From an uncultured Elusimicrobia bacterium (GTDB taxonomy: Bacteria; Elusimicrobiota; Endomicrobiia; Endomicrobiales; Endomicrobiaceae), in assembly GCA_937916125.1 (NCBI GenBank), contig CALGGE010000040.1, positions 1 through 18,672 of the forward strand: DNA of 18,672 nucleotides. The letters are read 5' to 3'. Made by a program: the position numbers and the translations under genes. Below are positions 1 through 7,482 of this stretch, in pieces; within the stretch, counting starts at the first letter, position 1; the number at the start of each line of letters is the position of its first letter. The notes beneath the pieces are model-generated. The model saw only the letters and a list, made by a program, of their open reading frames with translations, was not told the origin of the DNA and searched no databases.

Positions 1-26
1 TTCCCTACACGACGCTCTTCCGATCT
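1..26 (+). other. Illumina TruSeq read-1 adapter remnant
   Basis: The first 26 bases match exactly the 3' part of the 33-base Illumina TruSeq universal adapter / read-1 primer, ending in GCTCTTCCGATCT. This is synthetic library sequence that was not trimmed before assembly. It is not part of any organism. It also shows that the neighbouring sequence comes from the very end of one or a few reads, so the left end of this contig has weak support. Confidence 0.97.
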
Positions 27-28
27 CT

Positions 29-786
29 ATTTTTAAAAAATGTGAATTATGCAAAGATAATGCTACAAGTCTTTGTTTTCAATGTTATATGTATTTATGT
101 GATTCTTGTTTTAAATTTATTCATGATAAACCAGCAAATAATCAACATATAAAAGAAGGAATAGATAATTTTGTTCCAATACATATTAAATGTCCAATAC
201 ATCCCAATGATCGTATGAATTTATATTGTGTTGAAGATAAAGGTAAGTAAACATTAATTAATATTCATAGAATTATGTTGCTCTATATGTTATTTCCAAA
301 ATCTTCATAAAGGGCATAAAATGATAGAAATAAATGATGAAGAATCTTTAAAAAATGAAAATATTACATTAGATTTATTTACAAAAGAATATATTCAAAA
401 GCCAAAAAAATTAAAGAATAAAATAATAAAAGAAATTGATAAAATAAATACATATTATAATATTGTTAAAAATCAAATAAATGCAAAATTTAAAATTGAG
501 CATGAAAAATTAGTTATAGAAGAAAATAATTTGGTAGAAACATTAAAAAATGAGGTCACAAAAACAAAGGCAAATTTAGAAAAATTTTTATCTAAATCAA
601 ATCATGTAGTTGAAAATTATGAAAGAATTAGTAAAGGAATTAAATTATTAGAAAAAGAACAAAAAAATATAATGAAAGAATTAACATATATCACAAAAAT
701 AGAAAGAAGTGAAAAAAAATATAATTATTTATTTAATGAATTAATGTCGAATTTGAAAATATCATTTGAAGAGGAAGAAAGAAAAG
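29..786 (+). CDS. Eukaryotic B-box zinc-finger / coiled-coil protein, fragment
   Basis: Two exons (29-242 and 271 to about 786) join into about 244 residues, open at both ends. The first exon gives a B-box 1: C-x2-C-x7-C-x2-C-x4-C-x2-C-x4-H-x7-H. The second zinc finger starts in exon 1 (CPIH...LYC) and is completed only after splicing by ELCCSIC and HKGH, matching the B-box 2 pattern C-x2-H...C-x2-D-x4-C-x2-C-x5-H-x2-H. The remainder (from about residue 100) is Lys/Glu/Asn-rich, predicted coiled coil. This is the TRIM-like B-box1/B-box2/coiled-coil order; any RING and any C-terminal domain lie outside the fragment. Base composition is far more AT-rich than the bacterial DNA to the right. In-frame CAA is used for Gln and no in-frame TAA/TAG occurs inside the exons, so there is no sign of a changed code. 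The host is a protist of unknown group (ciliate, parabasalid or other). Exact partners and function cannot be told. Confidence 0.82.
243..270 (+). other. 28-nt spliceosomal intron in the B-box gene
   Basis: The intron begins GTAAGT, ends ATTCATAG and contains an in-frame stop (GGT AAG TAA) if read through. Its length is not a multiple of three. Removing it joins GAT AAA G to AA TTA TGT, giving DKELCCSIC and restoring a canonical B-box 2 with all zinc ligands correctly spaced. The intron falls in phase 1. Such a short intron is typical of some protists with reduced introns. Confidence 0.85.
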
Positions 787-800
787 CCTTTTTAAAACAT
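775..800. other. Chimeric junction, eukaryotic to bacterial DNA
   Basis: To the left, the plus strand reads a Lys/Glu-rich coiled coil in very AT-rich DNA. To the right, the minus strand reads the transketolase C-terminus (NIVAAVKNVLKR). The switch falls at about 785-790, with both readings open through a short AAAAG/CTTTT stretch that may be microhomology. The transketolase reading runs on into the eukaryotic DNA as a hydrophobic tail unlike the family, so its true stop codon has been lost. The exact breakpoint cannot be fixed to the base. Confidence 0.8.
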
Positions 801-1728
801 TTTTTACGGCAGCAACTATATTTATATCTTTAAGACCGTATTTTACCATCAAATCCGCCGGAGAACCGGATTCTCCGAACGTATCGTTTACTGCAATAAA
901 TTCCATAGGAACGGGACAATTACCGACAACAACTTCCGCTACCGCACTGCCGAAACCGCCGAATATCTGATGTTCTTCGGCAGAAACTATCGCACCGCAA
1001 TCTTTGGCGGCGGAAATAATAGCATCTTTATCTATGGGTTTTATTGTATGAATATTTAAAACTCTTGCGGAAATTCCCTCTTTTTCCAATATTTCCGCTG
1101 CAGACAATGCTTCATATACCATTGAACCGCATGCGACAATACAAACATCTTTTCCTTCTTTCATTTTTACGGCTTTACCTATTTCAAAAGGAGTAGTTTC
1201 TTCCGTAATTATCGGAATACTTTCTCTGCCGTATCTGATATAAACAGGACCGTTATGATATGCCGCAGCCATAACGGCTTTCTTTGTTTCCGTCACATCG
1301 CAAGGTACAAGAACCGTCATATTTGGGAGACATCTCATAATTGCAATTTCTTCTAACGCCTGATGTGTTGCCCCGTCGGGGCCGACCATCAATCCGGAAT
1401 GGGAACCGCCGATTTTGACATTTAAGTCGGAATAACAAATTGTAGTTCTAATTTGTTCCCAAGGTCTGCCGGAAGCAAATACGCCGTAAGTGGAAACAAA
1501 AGGTATGAACCCCGCAACGGCAAGCCCTGCAGCCATACCGAGCATATTTGTTTCCGCTATACCGACATTTGCAAACCTGTCCGGAAAATTATTTTGAAAT
1601 TCGTTTATTGCGACGGAAGATACGGTATCCGCCCCCAAAACAAAAATTTTATTATCTTTCTTGCCGAGTTCGACGAGACCTTCGCCGAAACCGAACCTTG
1701 TAGCTTTACTTCCGAAAGTTTTAACCAT
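787..1728 (-). CDS. tktB: Transketolase, C-terminal subunit (3' end lost at junction)
   Basis: This is the pyrimidine-binding plus C-terminal half of a split transketolase, which works with the N-terminal subunit encoded just upstream to move two-carbon ketol units between sugar phosphates (pentose phosphate pathway, ThDP-dependent). About 314 residues are visible, close to the usual full length for this subunit. Motifs: NVGIAETNM with the ThDP-activating Glu at about residue 59, GGSHSGLMVGPDGATHQ, then IRYGRE and the C-terminal domain (NIHTIKPID, SAEEHQIFGG). The start ATG at 1728 is preferred over the upstream ATG at 1788 because GAGG lies 8 nt before it and the longer version would be read from repeat DNA. 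The gene lies 92 bp behind tktA, across a hairpin and a repeat. The last codons and stop are replaced by foreign DNA at about 787. Confidence 0.92.
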
Positions 1729-1769
1729 AATCAAATCCTCTTTATTTACATTCACTGCTGATTTTTTTT

Positions 1770-1810
1770 GTTGCCGTTTATCGTACATTGTACGTCATAT
1801 ATTGTACATT
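1770..1810 (-). repeat. Degenerate heptad/GGCAAC repeat copy between tktA and tktB
   Basis: Read on the minus strand this is AATGTAC, AATATAT, GACGTAC, AATGTAC, GATAAAC, then GGCAAC: five 7-bp units in phase followed by the hexamer. It has the same architecture as the two well-preserved blocks at 12967-13070, in the opposite orientation, but is more decayed. Confidence 0.65.
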
Positions 1811-1831
1811 AAAAATCGCTTTACGATTTTT
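1811..1831 (-). terminator. Hairpin enclosing the tktA stop codon
   Basis: On the minus strand AAAAATCG - TAAAG - CGATTTTT forms a perfect 8-bp stem with a 5-nt loop that includes the stop codon TAA, and its 3' arm ends in a T run. It could act as a weak terminator or mRNA-stability element tuning tktB against tktA. The stem has only two GC pairs, so strength is doubtful. Confidence 0.35.
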
Positions 1832-2639
1832 CAATTTCTTTTAAAGCTTTTTCCAACTGTTCTTTGTTCGGAGCTTTTCCGTGCCAACCGCAAACATTCT
1901 CCATAAAAGACACTCCTTTACCTTTTACGGTTTTTGCGGCAATCATCGTCGGCATATCTTTCGTATTTTTTGCCGTCGTATATGCGGCATCAATTTCGTC
2001 AAGATTATGTCCGTCAATTTCAATAACATTCCAGCCGAAAGCTCTGTATTTTTCGGCTATCGGATTGATATTGAGAACATCTTTTACTTCCCCGTCTATC
2101 TGTAATCCGTTGCAGTCGATAATCGCACACAAATTATCAAGTTTGAAATGCGGTGCTGCCATTACGGCTTCCCAAATTGAACCTTCCTGCTGTTCTCCGT
2201 CACCCATAAGAACATAAACTCTGTTATTTTGCTTCAAAGTTTTTATACCTTTTGCAATACCCGTTGCAATCGAAAGACCGTATCCCAATGATCCGGTCGA
2301 TATTTCTATTCCGGGGATTCTCTTATCGAAAGCAGGATGTCCCTGAAGACGACTGCCGATTTTTCTTAACGTATCAAGTTCTTCCTTTTGTATGCAACCG
2401 AACTGAGCCAAAATTGCGTACAGAACGGGACAAACATGTCCTTTTGACAAAACAAAATAATCTCTATTTTTATCGTTAACAAGTTTTGAATTAAAATTCA
2501 TATGATTGTAATATAAATCGACCAAAAGTTCGACGGCGGACAAACTTCCGCCGGGATGTCCCGAACCCGCCTTACACAACATATTTAAAATGTCTTTTCT
2601 GACATCGGCTGATATTTTTTTTAAATAAGCTGTTTCCAT
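1821..2639 (-). CDS. tktA: Transketolase, N-terminal subunit
   Basis: This 272-residue protein is the ThDP diphosphate-binding half of transketolase, which needs the C-terminal subunit encoded next to it. Visible motifs are SGHPGGSLSAVELLVDLYY near the N-terminus, SKGHVCPVLYA, HPAFDKRIPGIEISTGSLGYGL, and the GDG...N ThDP/Mg2+ motif (GDGEQQEGSIWEA, later IIDCNGLQ). Length is normal for the split form seen in many anaerobes and archaea. A strong ribosome site (GGGGGA) lies 5 nt before the ATG at 2639. The gene follows the membrane GAF protein by 20 nt in the same direction. Role: interconversion of triose and pentose phosphates, fitting rpiB, deoC and tpiA upstream. Confidence 0.95.
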   Translation of the reverse strand: METAYLKKISADVRKDILNMLCKAGSGHPGGSLSAVELLVDLYYNHMNFNSKLVNDKNRDYFVLSKGHVCPVLYAILAQFGCIQKEELDTLRKIGSRLQGHPAFDKRIPGIEISTGSLGYGLSIATGIAKGIKTLKQNNRVYVLMGDGEQQEGSIWEAVMAAPHFKLDNLCAIIDCNGLQIDGEVKDVLNINPIAEKYRAFGWNVIEIDGHNLDEIDAAYTTAKNTKDMPTMIAAKTVKGKGVSFMENVCGWHGKAPNKEQLEKALKEIEKS

Positions 2640-2659
2640 TTACTTCCCCCAAATAAAAA

Positions 2660-4369
2660 TTATTTTTGTAATATACCTGAAATTATCAGTGTAATATATT
2701 CCGAAAATTTCATATCAATAGCATTAAACTCGTCGTCAATTTTGTTAATCAATCCGAAAAGTGCAATTACCTTTCCGTCTTTGTTTTTTATCGGCAAAAA
2801 TATCGCGGAATGTATAAGATTTACCGTGTCAAACAATTTTGTTCTTATATATTTTTCCGCTTCATTGTTTGTATTTAAAAACACACCTTCTTTAGTCTCC
2901 AAAATTTTATCATAAATTGAATTTTTCTTGTTTGCGAACCTTATCTCTTTTTTTAATCCAAACGAATTATAAATTGAATACAACTCATTTTTATCTTCGT
3001 CATAGGACAAAATACCCGCATATTTTACTCCGAAAGTTTGTTTTGATTTTTCTATAATAAATTCTATAATATCTTTAACGTCCGCAACTTTACTCATTTC
3101 AATTTTTGTCAATACAAAAGAAAATATGTCGAGAACGGCATTAATATTTTTCATTCTTCGGGTAACCAACTCATTTTTACTTTCCAATTCTTTCATCGCA
3201 AATTGCCCTTCAGCTTCAAGGCGAACTTTTTTCTCTTCTATTTTTTGATGATAAACATTCTTACTTATCAGTAAAACAAAATATTCGGAGATGGCTTTTA
3301 TTACATTTATAGAGTCATATGAAAAAGAATCTTTTACCTCGGTAGCAATAACAAAAACACCTACGCAGGAACCGATATTTTCGTCTATTAACGCCAAACA
3401 TGCAAAAGAACCGTTTTCAACACCGTCGCACAAATCACTTAATTTATCTTTATCAATATCCGACACATCGTTAATAATTTTATCGGATGAATTTTTATAA
3501 CACTCCCAAATATAATTTTTCTTTTCTCCGGAAACAAAAGCCAAATTATTTTTAAAGAAACCTCTTTTTGCAACAACTTTCAGTTGATTATTTTCAGGAA
3601 CAAGAAGAATACATTTTGATACGGGGAACTTTCTCTTCATTGCATCAAATACATATTGTATTGAATTTATCATTTCCAAGTCCGAGCCTTTAACGTTTGC
3701 CGCCGACAAAAGAAGTTTCATAGCCGTATCTATATCAAAAATTTTGTTATTAAGCTTACTCAGTTTTATAAAAAGATCTTTCCATATTCCGTATCCCTTA
3801 AGGTTGTTTAAATTTATTTTATTATTTTTATATAATCCGTCAACTATCATTTTTATCTGATTAAAAGGCAACAGAATATATCTTCTTATGTAAAAATAAA
3901 ACATAAAACATATTATCAACAACAAAAAGATAACGGAAAAAACAGACACCGTTAAAACAAATTTATCCGCAAGAAGTTTATCGAGCATGGCAAAAGACGG
4001 ACAAATTTCTATGTACCCTATAATTTCTTCATTGTTATTTAAAACAGGATAGTGAAATTTAAATAAAGTATTAAGAAAAGATGTTTTTTCTTTCGTCAAC
4101 AAACGATTATCGTCTATTAACACATCTACACGGCAAATATATTTGTTTTTTTCCAATTCTTTGGCGGAAGGTCTTATTTTAGGAACATAAATTGCTCCAT
4201 CTGATACTTGAGATAAAATTTTTGAATTTTCTACGGCAGGCAATTCTTCATTTCTTATATAATTACATAAAAAAGAATACAATCCGAATATCCATAAAAA
4301 GAAAAGGACAAATCCTATAAGAAATATGCACAATATATGCTTAAGTAAATTTATGTTTATTCTGTTCAT
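2660..4369 (-). CDS. Membrane-anchored tandem GAF-domain sensor, no output domain
   Basis: A 569-residue protein of unknown ligand. The N-terminus has a membrane segment at about residues 8-34, an extracytoplasmic domain at about 35-135, and a second membrane segment at about 137-161 followed by IRRYILLPFNQIK, which resembles the start of a HAMP linker. Two GAF-like domains follow (about 230-370 and 410-569) separated by a charged helix (about 373-405). No histidine kinase, GGDEF, phosphatase or DNA-binding module follows the second GAF, so it must act through a partner or be a non-signalling remnant. Its ATG overlaps the deoC stop by 4 nt (ATGA), so translation is coupled to a metabolic gene. 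The GAF assignments rest on overall pattern (predicted helix/strand layout and motifs such as VGVFVIA and KVIALFGLINK), not on catalytic residues. Confidence 0.7.
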   Translation of the reverse strand: MNRININLLKHILCIFLIGFVLFFLWIFGLYSFLCNYIRNEELPAVENSKILSQVSDGAIYVPKIRPSAKELEKNKYICRVDVLIDDNRLLTKEKTSFLNTLFKFHYPVLNNNEEIIGYIEICPSFAMLDKLLADKFVLTVSVFSVIFLLLIICFMFYFYIRRYILLPFNQIKMIVDGLYKNNKINLNNLKGYGIWKDLFIKLSKLNNKIFDIDTAMKLLLSAANVKGSDLEMINSIQYVFDAMKRKFPVSKCILLVPENNQLKVVAKRGFFKNNLAFVSGEKKNYIWECYKNSSDKIINDVSDIDKDKLSDLCDGVENGSFACLALIDENIGSCVGVFVIATEVKDSFSYDSINVIKAISEYFVLLISKNVYHQKIEEKKVRLEAEGQFAMKELESKNELVTRRMKNINAVLDIFSFVLTKIEMSKVADVKDIIEFIIEKSKQTFGVKYAGILSYDEDKNELYSIYNSFGLKKEIRFANKKNSIYDKILETKEGVFLNTNNEAEKYIRTKLFDTVNLIHSAIFLPIKNKDGKVIALFGLINKIDDEFNAIDMKFSEYITLIISGILQK

Positions 4370-5013
4370 TTTTTATTTATAATTTGTAAAGATTTTGATG
4401 TACCCAATCTATTAGCTCCGGCTCTTACCAATTCTTCAGCCTGTTTATAATCGGATATTCCTCCGGAAGCTTTTATTCTTGCACCGTTTTTTAATATTTT
4501 TTTAAAAAACTTTATATCTTCGACCTTTGCCCCCTCAGGTGCAAACCCGGTAGAAGTTTTTAAAAAATCAACTTTATTATCTAAAATTATTTTTGCAATT
4601 TTTGTTTTTTCTTCCTCGTTCAGATATGCCGTTTCAACTATTATTTTTAAAATTTTACCGTCGGCAATTTTTCTCAAACAAAATATTTCTTTATTAACAT
4701 AACCGAAATCTTTGGATTTCAGTGCGGAAATATTTACCACGGCATCTATTTCATCGGCACCGTGTCTGACCGCATATTTTGTTTCCGCAACTTTACTTAA
4801 ACAATCCGTATTTCCCAACGGGAAACCTATAACAGTACAAACTTTCACATTTGTTCCCGCCAGAGCATTTTTACACGTCTTTACCATAAAAGACGGCACG
4901 CAAACGGAATAAAAACCGTTTTCGACGGCTTGTTCGCACAAAATTTTAAAATGTCCGTATTCGGCATTTGCCTTAAGCAACGTATGGTCAATAATCGACG
5001 ATAAATCTACCAT
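4366..5013 (-). CDS. deoC: Deoxyribose-phosphate aldolase
   Basis: DeoC splits 2-deoxyribose-5-phosphate into acetaldehyde and glyceraldehyde-3-phosphate, the last step of deoxynucleoside breakdown. The 215 residues match the family length. Key residues are present: IDHTLLK near the N-terminus, Asp90 in DEIDAVVN, the Schiff-base Lys152 in FLKTSTGF, and the proton-relay Lys181 in IKASGGI. The TIM-barrel phosphate site GANRLGTSKS is near the C-terminus. The start at 5013 overlaps the stop of the DUF4139 gene by 7 nt and the stop overlaps the next gene by 4 nt, indicating tight translational coupling. Its product glyceraldehyde-3-P feeds TpiA and transketolase, both encoded in this block. The fate of acetaldehyde is not shown, as no aldehyde dehydrogenase is in the window. 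Confidence 0.96.
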   Translation of the reverse strand: MVDLSSIIDHTLLKANAEYGHFKILCEQAVENGFYSVCVPSFMVKTCKNALAGTNVKVCTVIGFPLGNTDCLSKVAETKYAVRHGADEIDAVVNISALKSKDFGYVNKEIFCLRKIADGKILKIIVETAYLNEEEKTKIAKIILDNKVDFLKTSTGFAPEGAKVEDIKFFKKILKNGARIKASGGISDYKQAEELVRAGANRLGTSKSLQIINKK

Positions 5014-6347
5014 GAATACCTTACCTTATAAATTATTTTTTTCTCAGCTTTCGCGGGAATATCAACATTAAAAATTATAGTATTGGAATTTTTCTTAACA
5101 TATTTATCCGACGAAGAAATAATTTTCCAGCCGGAATAAGAATTCAATGTTTCCACAACTTCTATTTTTACAGATTGTTCTTTTGAATTTTTAATTACAA
5201 TTTCATAAGTTTCTTCTGATTTTTTTTCTTCATTATTTCTTATGAGATTTTTCCTTATTCTTTCCGCTTTTATGTCAAAAGTTTTTCCCAAGTTCAATGA
5301 AATATAATCGTTTTCCGGAGTATGATCTATTTTATCTTCACCGACAAATTCCAAAGCTTTTCCGTCATTTTTAAAAACTCTTACTTTCCCCTTAGGCAAC
5401 GGAATACCCAAATGAGAGTTTTTATCATTTTTAAAATTCAACGTAACATTTACTTTGTTACTGTTACCGTAGAAAGTATATTTTTTCTCCACGGGAACAT
5501 TTTGTGCGGATGTCAATTCCAGTTGCTTTTTCTCGTTGTCTTTCAACGTGGTTTTTCTTGACAGATTATAAATATGATATTCGAAGAAAGATTGTTCTTC
5601 AAATGACGAAACCGAATCCGCGGCAAAAGCTCTGTTGGTTGCCAACATCATTTTCGGAGCGATTTCTTTAACGGTATTTACGTCTCCCGCAACCAGTTTC
5701 AATTCCGCGTCTTTATATGTTGCACCCGAAGTATTGTTTATTGTTACCCAAGCATTTAAATCAATATTTTTATCATTTTTATCCAAAACGGCAACATAAT
5801 CGGCATACCATGAGAAGCCTGAAGTTTTATAAGACAGTTCCATTTTTTTGGTTCCGAAAACTTTACCCGATACAAGCCATGATATCGTCGGCTTTAGCAT
5901 CAGTCCGTCCGGAAGACCAGGCAAAGATATCTCTCCCGCAGGATTAATAATTATTTTATCGTTACCTGTTTTCAAAATAATACCGCCGTTAACCGCAAGA
6001 AGCGTACCGGATATCTGCTCTTTTTTAGAACCGGAATTCTGTCTTTCTACGGTAATATCTTTACCTATATATTTTTGAAGAAGCTTATTGCTGTTTACGA
6101 GATCGTAGTCGTAATTTTGTTCCAAAACGGAAATTTTATCGGCGTCCGAAAGAAATTTGGGAAGAACAGTCGTCGGATCTATTTTTGCGGCAACATCCGT
6201 AACTTCTATTTTCTGAATACCTTCATAAATAGAAAATTCTTTTACGTCTCTTACAAGAGCAAAGTCATCATTATAAACGGTTACCGAAGTCGAGTAAGCA
6301 AAAACGGGGCAACTCAACAAAAACGCCACAAAAAATAATCTTTTCAT
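5007..6347 (-). CDS. Secreted DUF4139 domain protein
   Basis: A 446-residue exported protein. The N-terminus (MKRLFFVAFLLSCPVFAYS) is a signal peptide, most likely cut after VFA near residue 17; a lipoprotein cut at Cys13 (LLSC) is less likely. The sequence starts with the VTVYNDDFALVRD strand typical of the DUF4139/mucoidy-inhibitor-like group and continues with LSYKTSGFSWYADYVAVLD and WVTINNTSGATYKDAELKLVAGD, a hallmark stretch of DUF4139. The C-terminal part is all-beta (KVRVFKNDGKALEFVGEDKI and after). The function of the family is unknown; it probably works in the periplasm or outer surface. GGAG lies 9 nt before the start. Its placement between rpiB and deoC, overlapping deoC, is not explained by metabolism. 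Confidence 0.85.
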   Translation of the reverse strand: MKRLFFVAFLLSCPVFAYSTSVTVYNDDFALVRDVKEFSIYEGIQKIEVTDVAAKIDPTTVLPKFLSDADKISVLEQNYDYDLVNSNKLLQKYIGKDITVERQNSGSKKEQISGTLLAVNGGIILKTGNDKIIINPAGEISLPGLPDGLMLKPTISWLVSGKVFGTKKMELSYKTSGFSWYADYVAVLDKNDKNIDLNAWVTINNTSGATYKDAELKLVAGDVNTVKEIAPKMMLATNRAFAADSVSSFEEQSFFEYHIYNLSRKTTLKDNEKKQLELTSAQNVPVEKKYTFYGNSNKVNVTLNFKNDKNSHLGIPLPKGKVRVFKNDGKALEFVGEDKIDHTPENDYISLNLGKTFDIKAERIRKNLIRNNEEKKSEETYEIVIKNSKEQSVKIEVVETLNSYSGWKIISSSDKYVKKNSNTIIFNVDIPAKAEKKIIYKVRYSW

Positions 6348-6380
6348 TTCGTTTTTCTCCTTATAAAAAATATCATAAAA

Positions 6381-6824
6381 CTATAGATATTGCTCTTCAA
6401 TTTTTATAATTTTATTTATTCTTTTTTGGTGTCTTTGTTCAAATTCCGTCTCAAGAAATATTTGTATCCATGAACAAATATCATCCGCACCCGCAAATCT
6501 TGCCCCTGCACACATAATGTTTGCATTGTTATGCAGAGCTATAAGCCGAGCGGTTTCTTTGCTCCAGCAGACTGCCGCTCTTATACCTTTTACTTTGTTT
6601 GCGGCAACAGACATTCCTATTCCGGTTCCGCAAATAAGTACGCCCTTATCCGCTGCTTTTGAAGCAACATTCTCGGCAACTTTCAAAGCAAAATCCGGAT
6701 AATCACAGCTGTCTGCCGTATATGTTCCGCAGTCAATAACTTCGTTTCCCAACGATTTTATAAAAGATATCAACTTATCTTTTATTTCTATTCCCGCATG
6801 GTCACATCCGAACGCAATTTTCAT
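6381..6824 (-). CDS. rpiB: Ribose-5-phosphate isomerase B
   Basis: RpiB interconverts ribose-5-phosphate and ribulose-5-phosphate in the cytoplasm. The 147-residue protein is the normal size for the RpiB/LacAB family and shows GCDHAG at the N-terminus, the active-site Cys65 in GVLICGTGIGMS, His98 in HNNAN, and the phosphate-binding RHQKRI near residue 131. The presence of this Cys favours RpiB over the LacA subunit. GGGA precedes the ATG by 6 nt, and the gene begins 12 nt after pduL ends. It supplies pentose phosphate to transketolase encoded downstream. Confidence 0.95.
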   Translation of the reverse strand: MKIAFGCDHAGIEIKDKLISFIKSLGNEVIDCGTYTADSCDYPDFALKVAENVASKAADKGVLICGTGIGMSVAANKVKGIRAAVCWSKETARLIALHNNANIMCAGARFAGADDICSWIQIFLETEFEQRHQKRINKIIKIEEQYL

Positions 6825-6836
6825 CTTTATTCCCGA

Positions 6837-7421
6837 TTACAATATATATAATTTGTCGCCGTTTTTAACTCCTGCGGCATTTGCTTCTTCCATATCCAAA
6901 TGACATTCCAAAGCCATCTTGTCGCTTACTCTGGCAATAACATTATCAAAAACCAGACCTCTTTCACCTTCGGTTTTCAACTTTAAACTGTCGCCGTTTT
7001 TTACGCCGTAAAATTCCGCATCTTTCGTCGTAAAATGAATATGTCTCTTTGCAACGATACACCCCTCTTTCAAATCAATGCTTCCCGCAGGACCTATAAC
7101 CTTAATCGGTTCGGAGCCTGCCAAATCACCGGACAGTCTTATGCAGACATTAACACCAAGTCTTATTGCATCGGTTACAAAAATTTCTACCTGAGTTTGT
7201 TTTCTTAACGGGCCCAAAACTCTTACTCTTTCTATTGCTCTTTTCGGACCTTGTATCGTAACCGTTTCGTCACATGCATGCTCTCCCGGTTGCACAAGAT
7301 CTTTTGTTTTCGTCAATGTATGTCCCTTACCGAACAACGTTTCCATATCATCTTTTGAAAGATGAATATGTCTGTTAGAAACATTTGTTAATATCGGATT
7401 CTTACTTCTATTTTCATTCAT
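6837..7421 (-). CDS. pduL: PduL-type phosphate acyltransferase
   Basis: PduL moves an acyl group between CoA and phosphate (propanoyl-CoA or acetyl-CoA to acyl-phosphate); with acetate kinase this gives ATP from acetyl-CoA. The 194 residues contain the zinc-binding set of the family: SNRHIHLS (His18, His20), AKRHIHF (His127, His129) and LECHLDMEEANAAG (His174). The N-terminus is short, with no extra amphipathic helix of the sort that targets PduL into microcompartments, so a free cytoplasmic housekeeping phosphotransacetylase is most likely. GGAG lies 5 nt before the ATG. It sits between tpiA and rpiB; no shell proteins are seen. Confidence 0.93.
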   Translation of the reverse strand: MNENRSKNPILTNVSNRHIHLSKDDMETLFGKGHTLTKTKDLVQPGEHACDETVTIQGPKRAIERVRVLGPLRKQTQVEIFVTDAIRLGVNVCIRLSGDLAGSEPIKVIGPAGSIDLKEGCIVAKRHIHFTTKDAEFYGVKNGDSLKLKTEGERGLVFDNVIARVSDKMALECHLDMEEANAAGVKNGDKLYIL

Positions 7422-7432
7422 AAAAACTCCTT

Positions 7433-7456
7433 CTTACTTCTACTCATCCAATCTTC
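7433..7456. repeat. Three octad repeat units between tpiA and pduL
   Basis: Plus strand CTTACTTC, TACTCATC, CAATCTTC form three 8-bp units in phase. The last is identical to units at 13146-13161 beside pyrR, so this short spacer belongs to the same dispersed octad family. Confidence 0.5.
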
Positions 7457-7460
7457 CAAA

Positions 7461-7482
7461 TACGGCAAATTTATTTGCCGTA
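7461..7482 (-). terminator. Perfect inverted repeat over the tpiA stop codon
   Basis: TACGGCAAAT and its exact reverse complement ATTTGCCGTA are separated by 2 nt, so the last codons of tpiA (KYGK-stop) form one arm and the TAA stop sits at the tip. On the minus strand only TTT follows, so it is a poor intrinsic terminator; mRNA 3'-end protection or partial attenuation before pduL is more likely. Confidence 0.45.

Noticed and set aside
733..786. C-terminal extension of transketolase (LFFLPLQ...) as a novel fusion tail
   Set aside because: It is read from the eukaryotic DNA on the other side of the chimeric junction and has no counterpart in the family.
27..786. Horizontal transfer of a eukaryotic gene into the bacterium
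   Set aside because: Both genes are broken at the same point, an adapter lies at the near end, the intron is retained, and composition changes abruptly. An artefact explains all four.
29..786. Alternative genetic code (TAA/TAG as Gln) in the eukaryotic fragment
   Set aside because: Gln is encoded by CAA at several sites and no in-frame TAA or TAG lies inside the exons. The only in-frame stop is in the intron.
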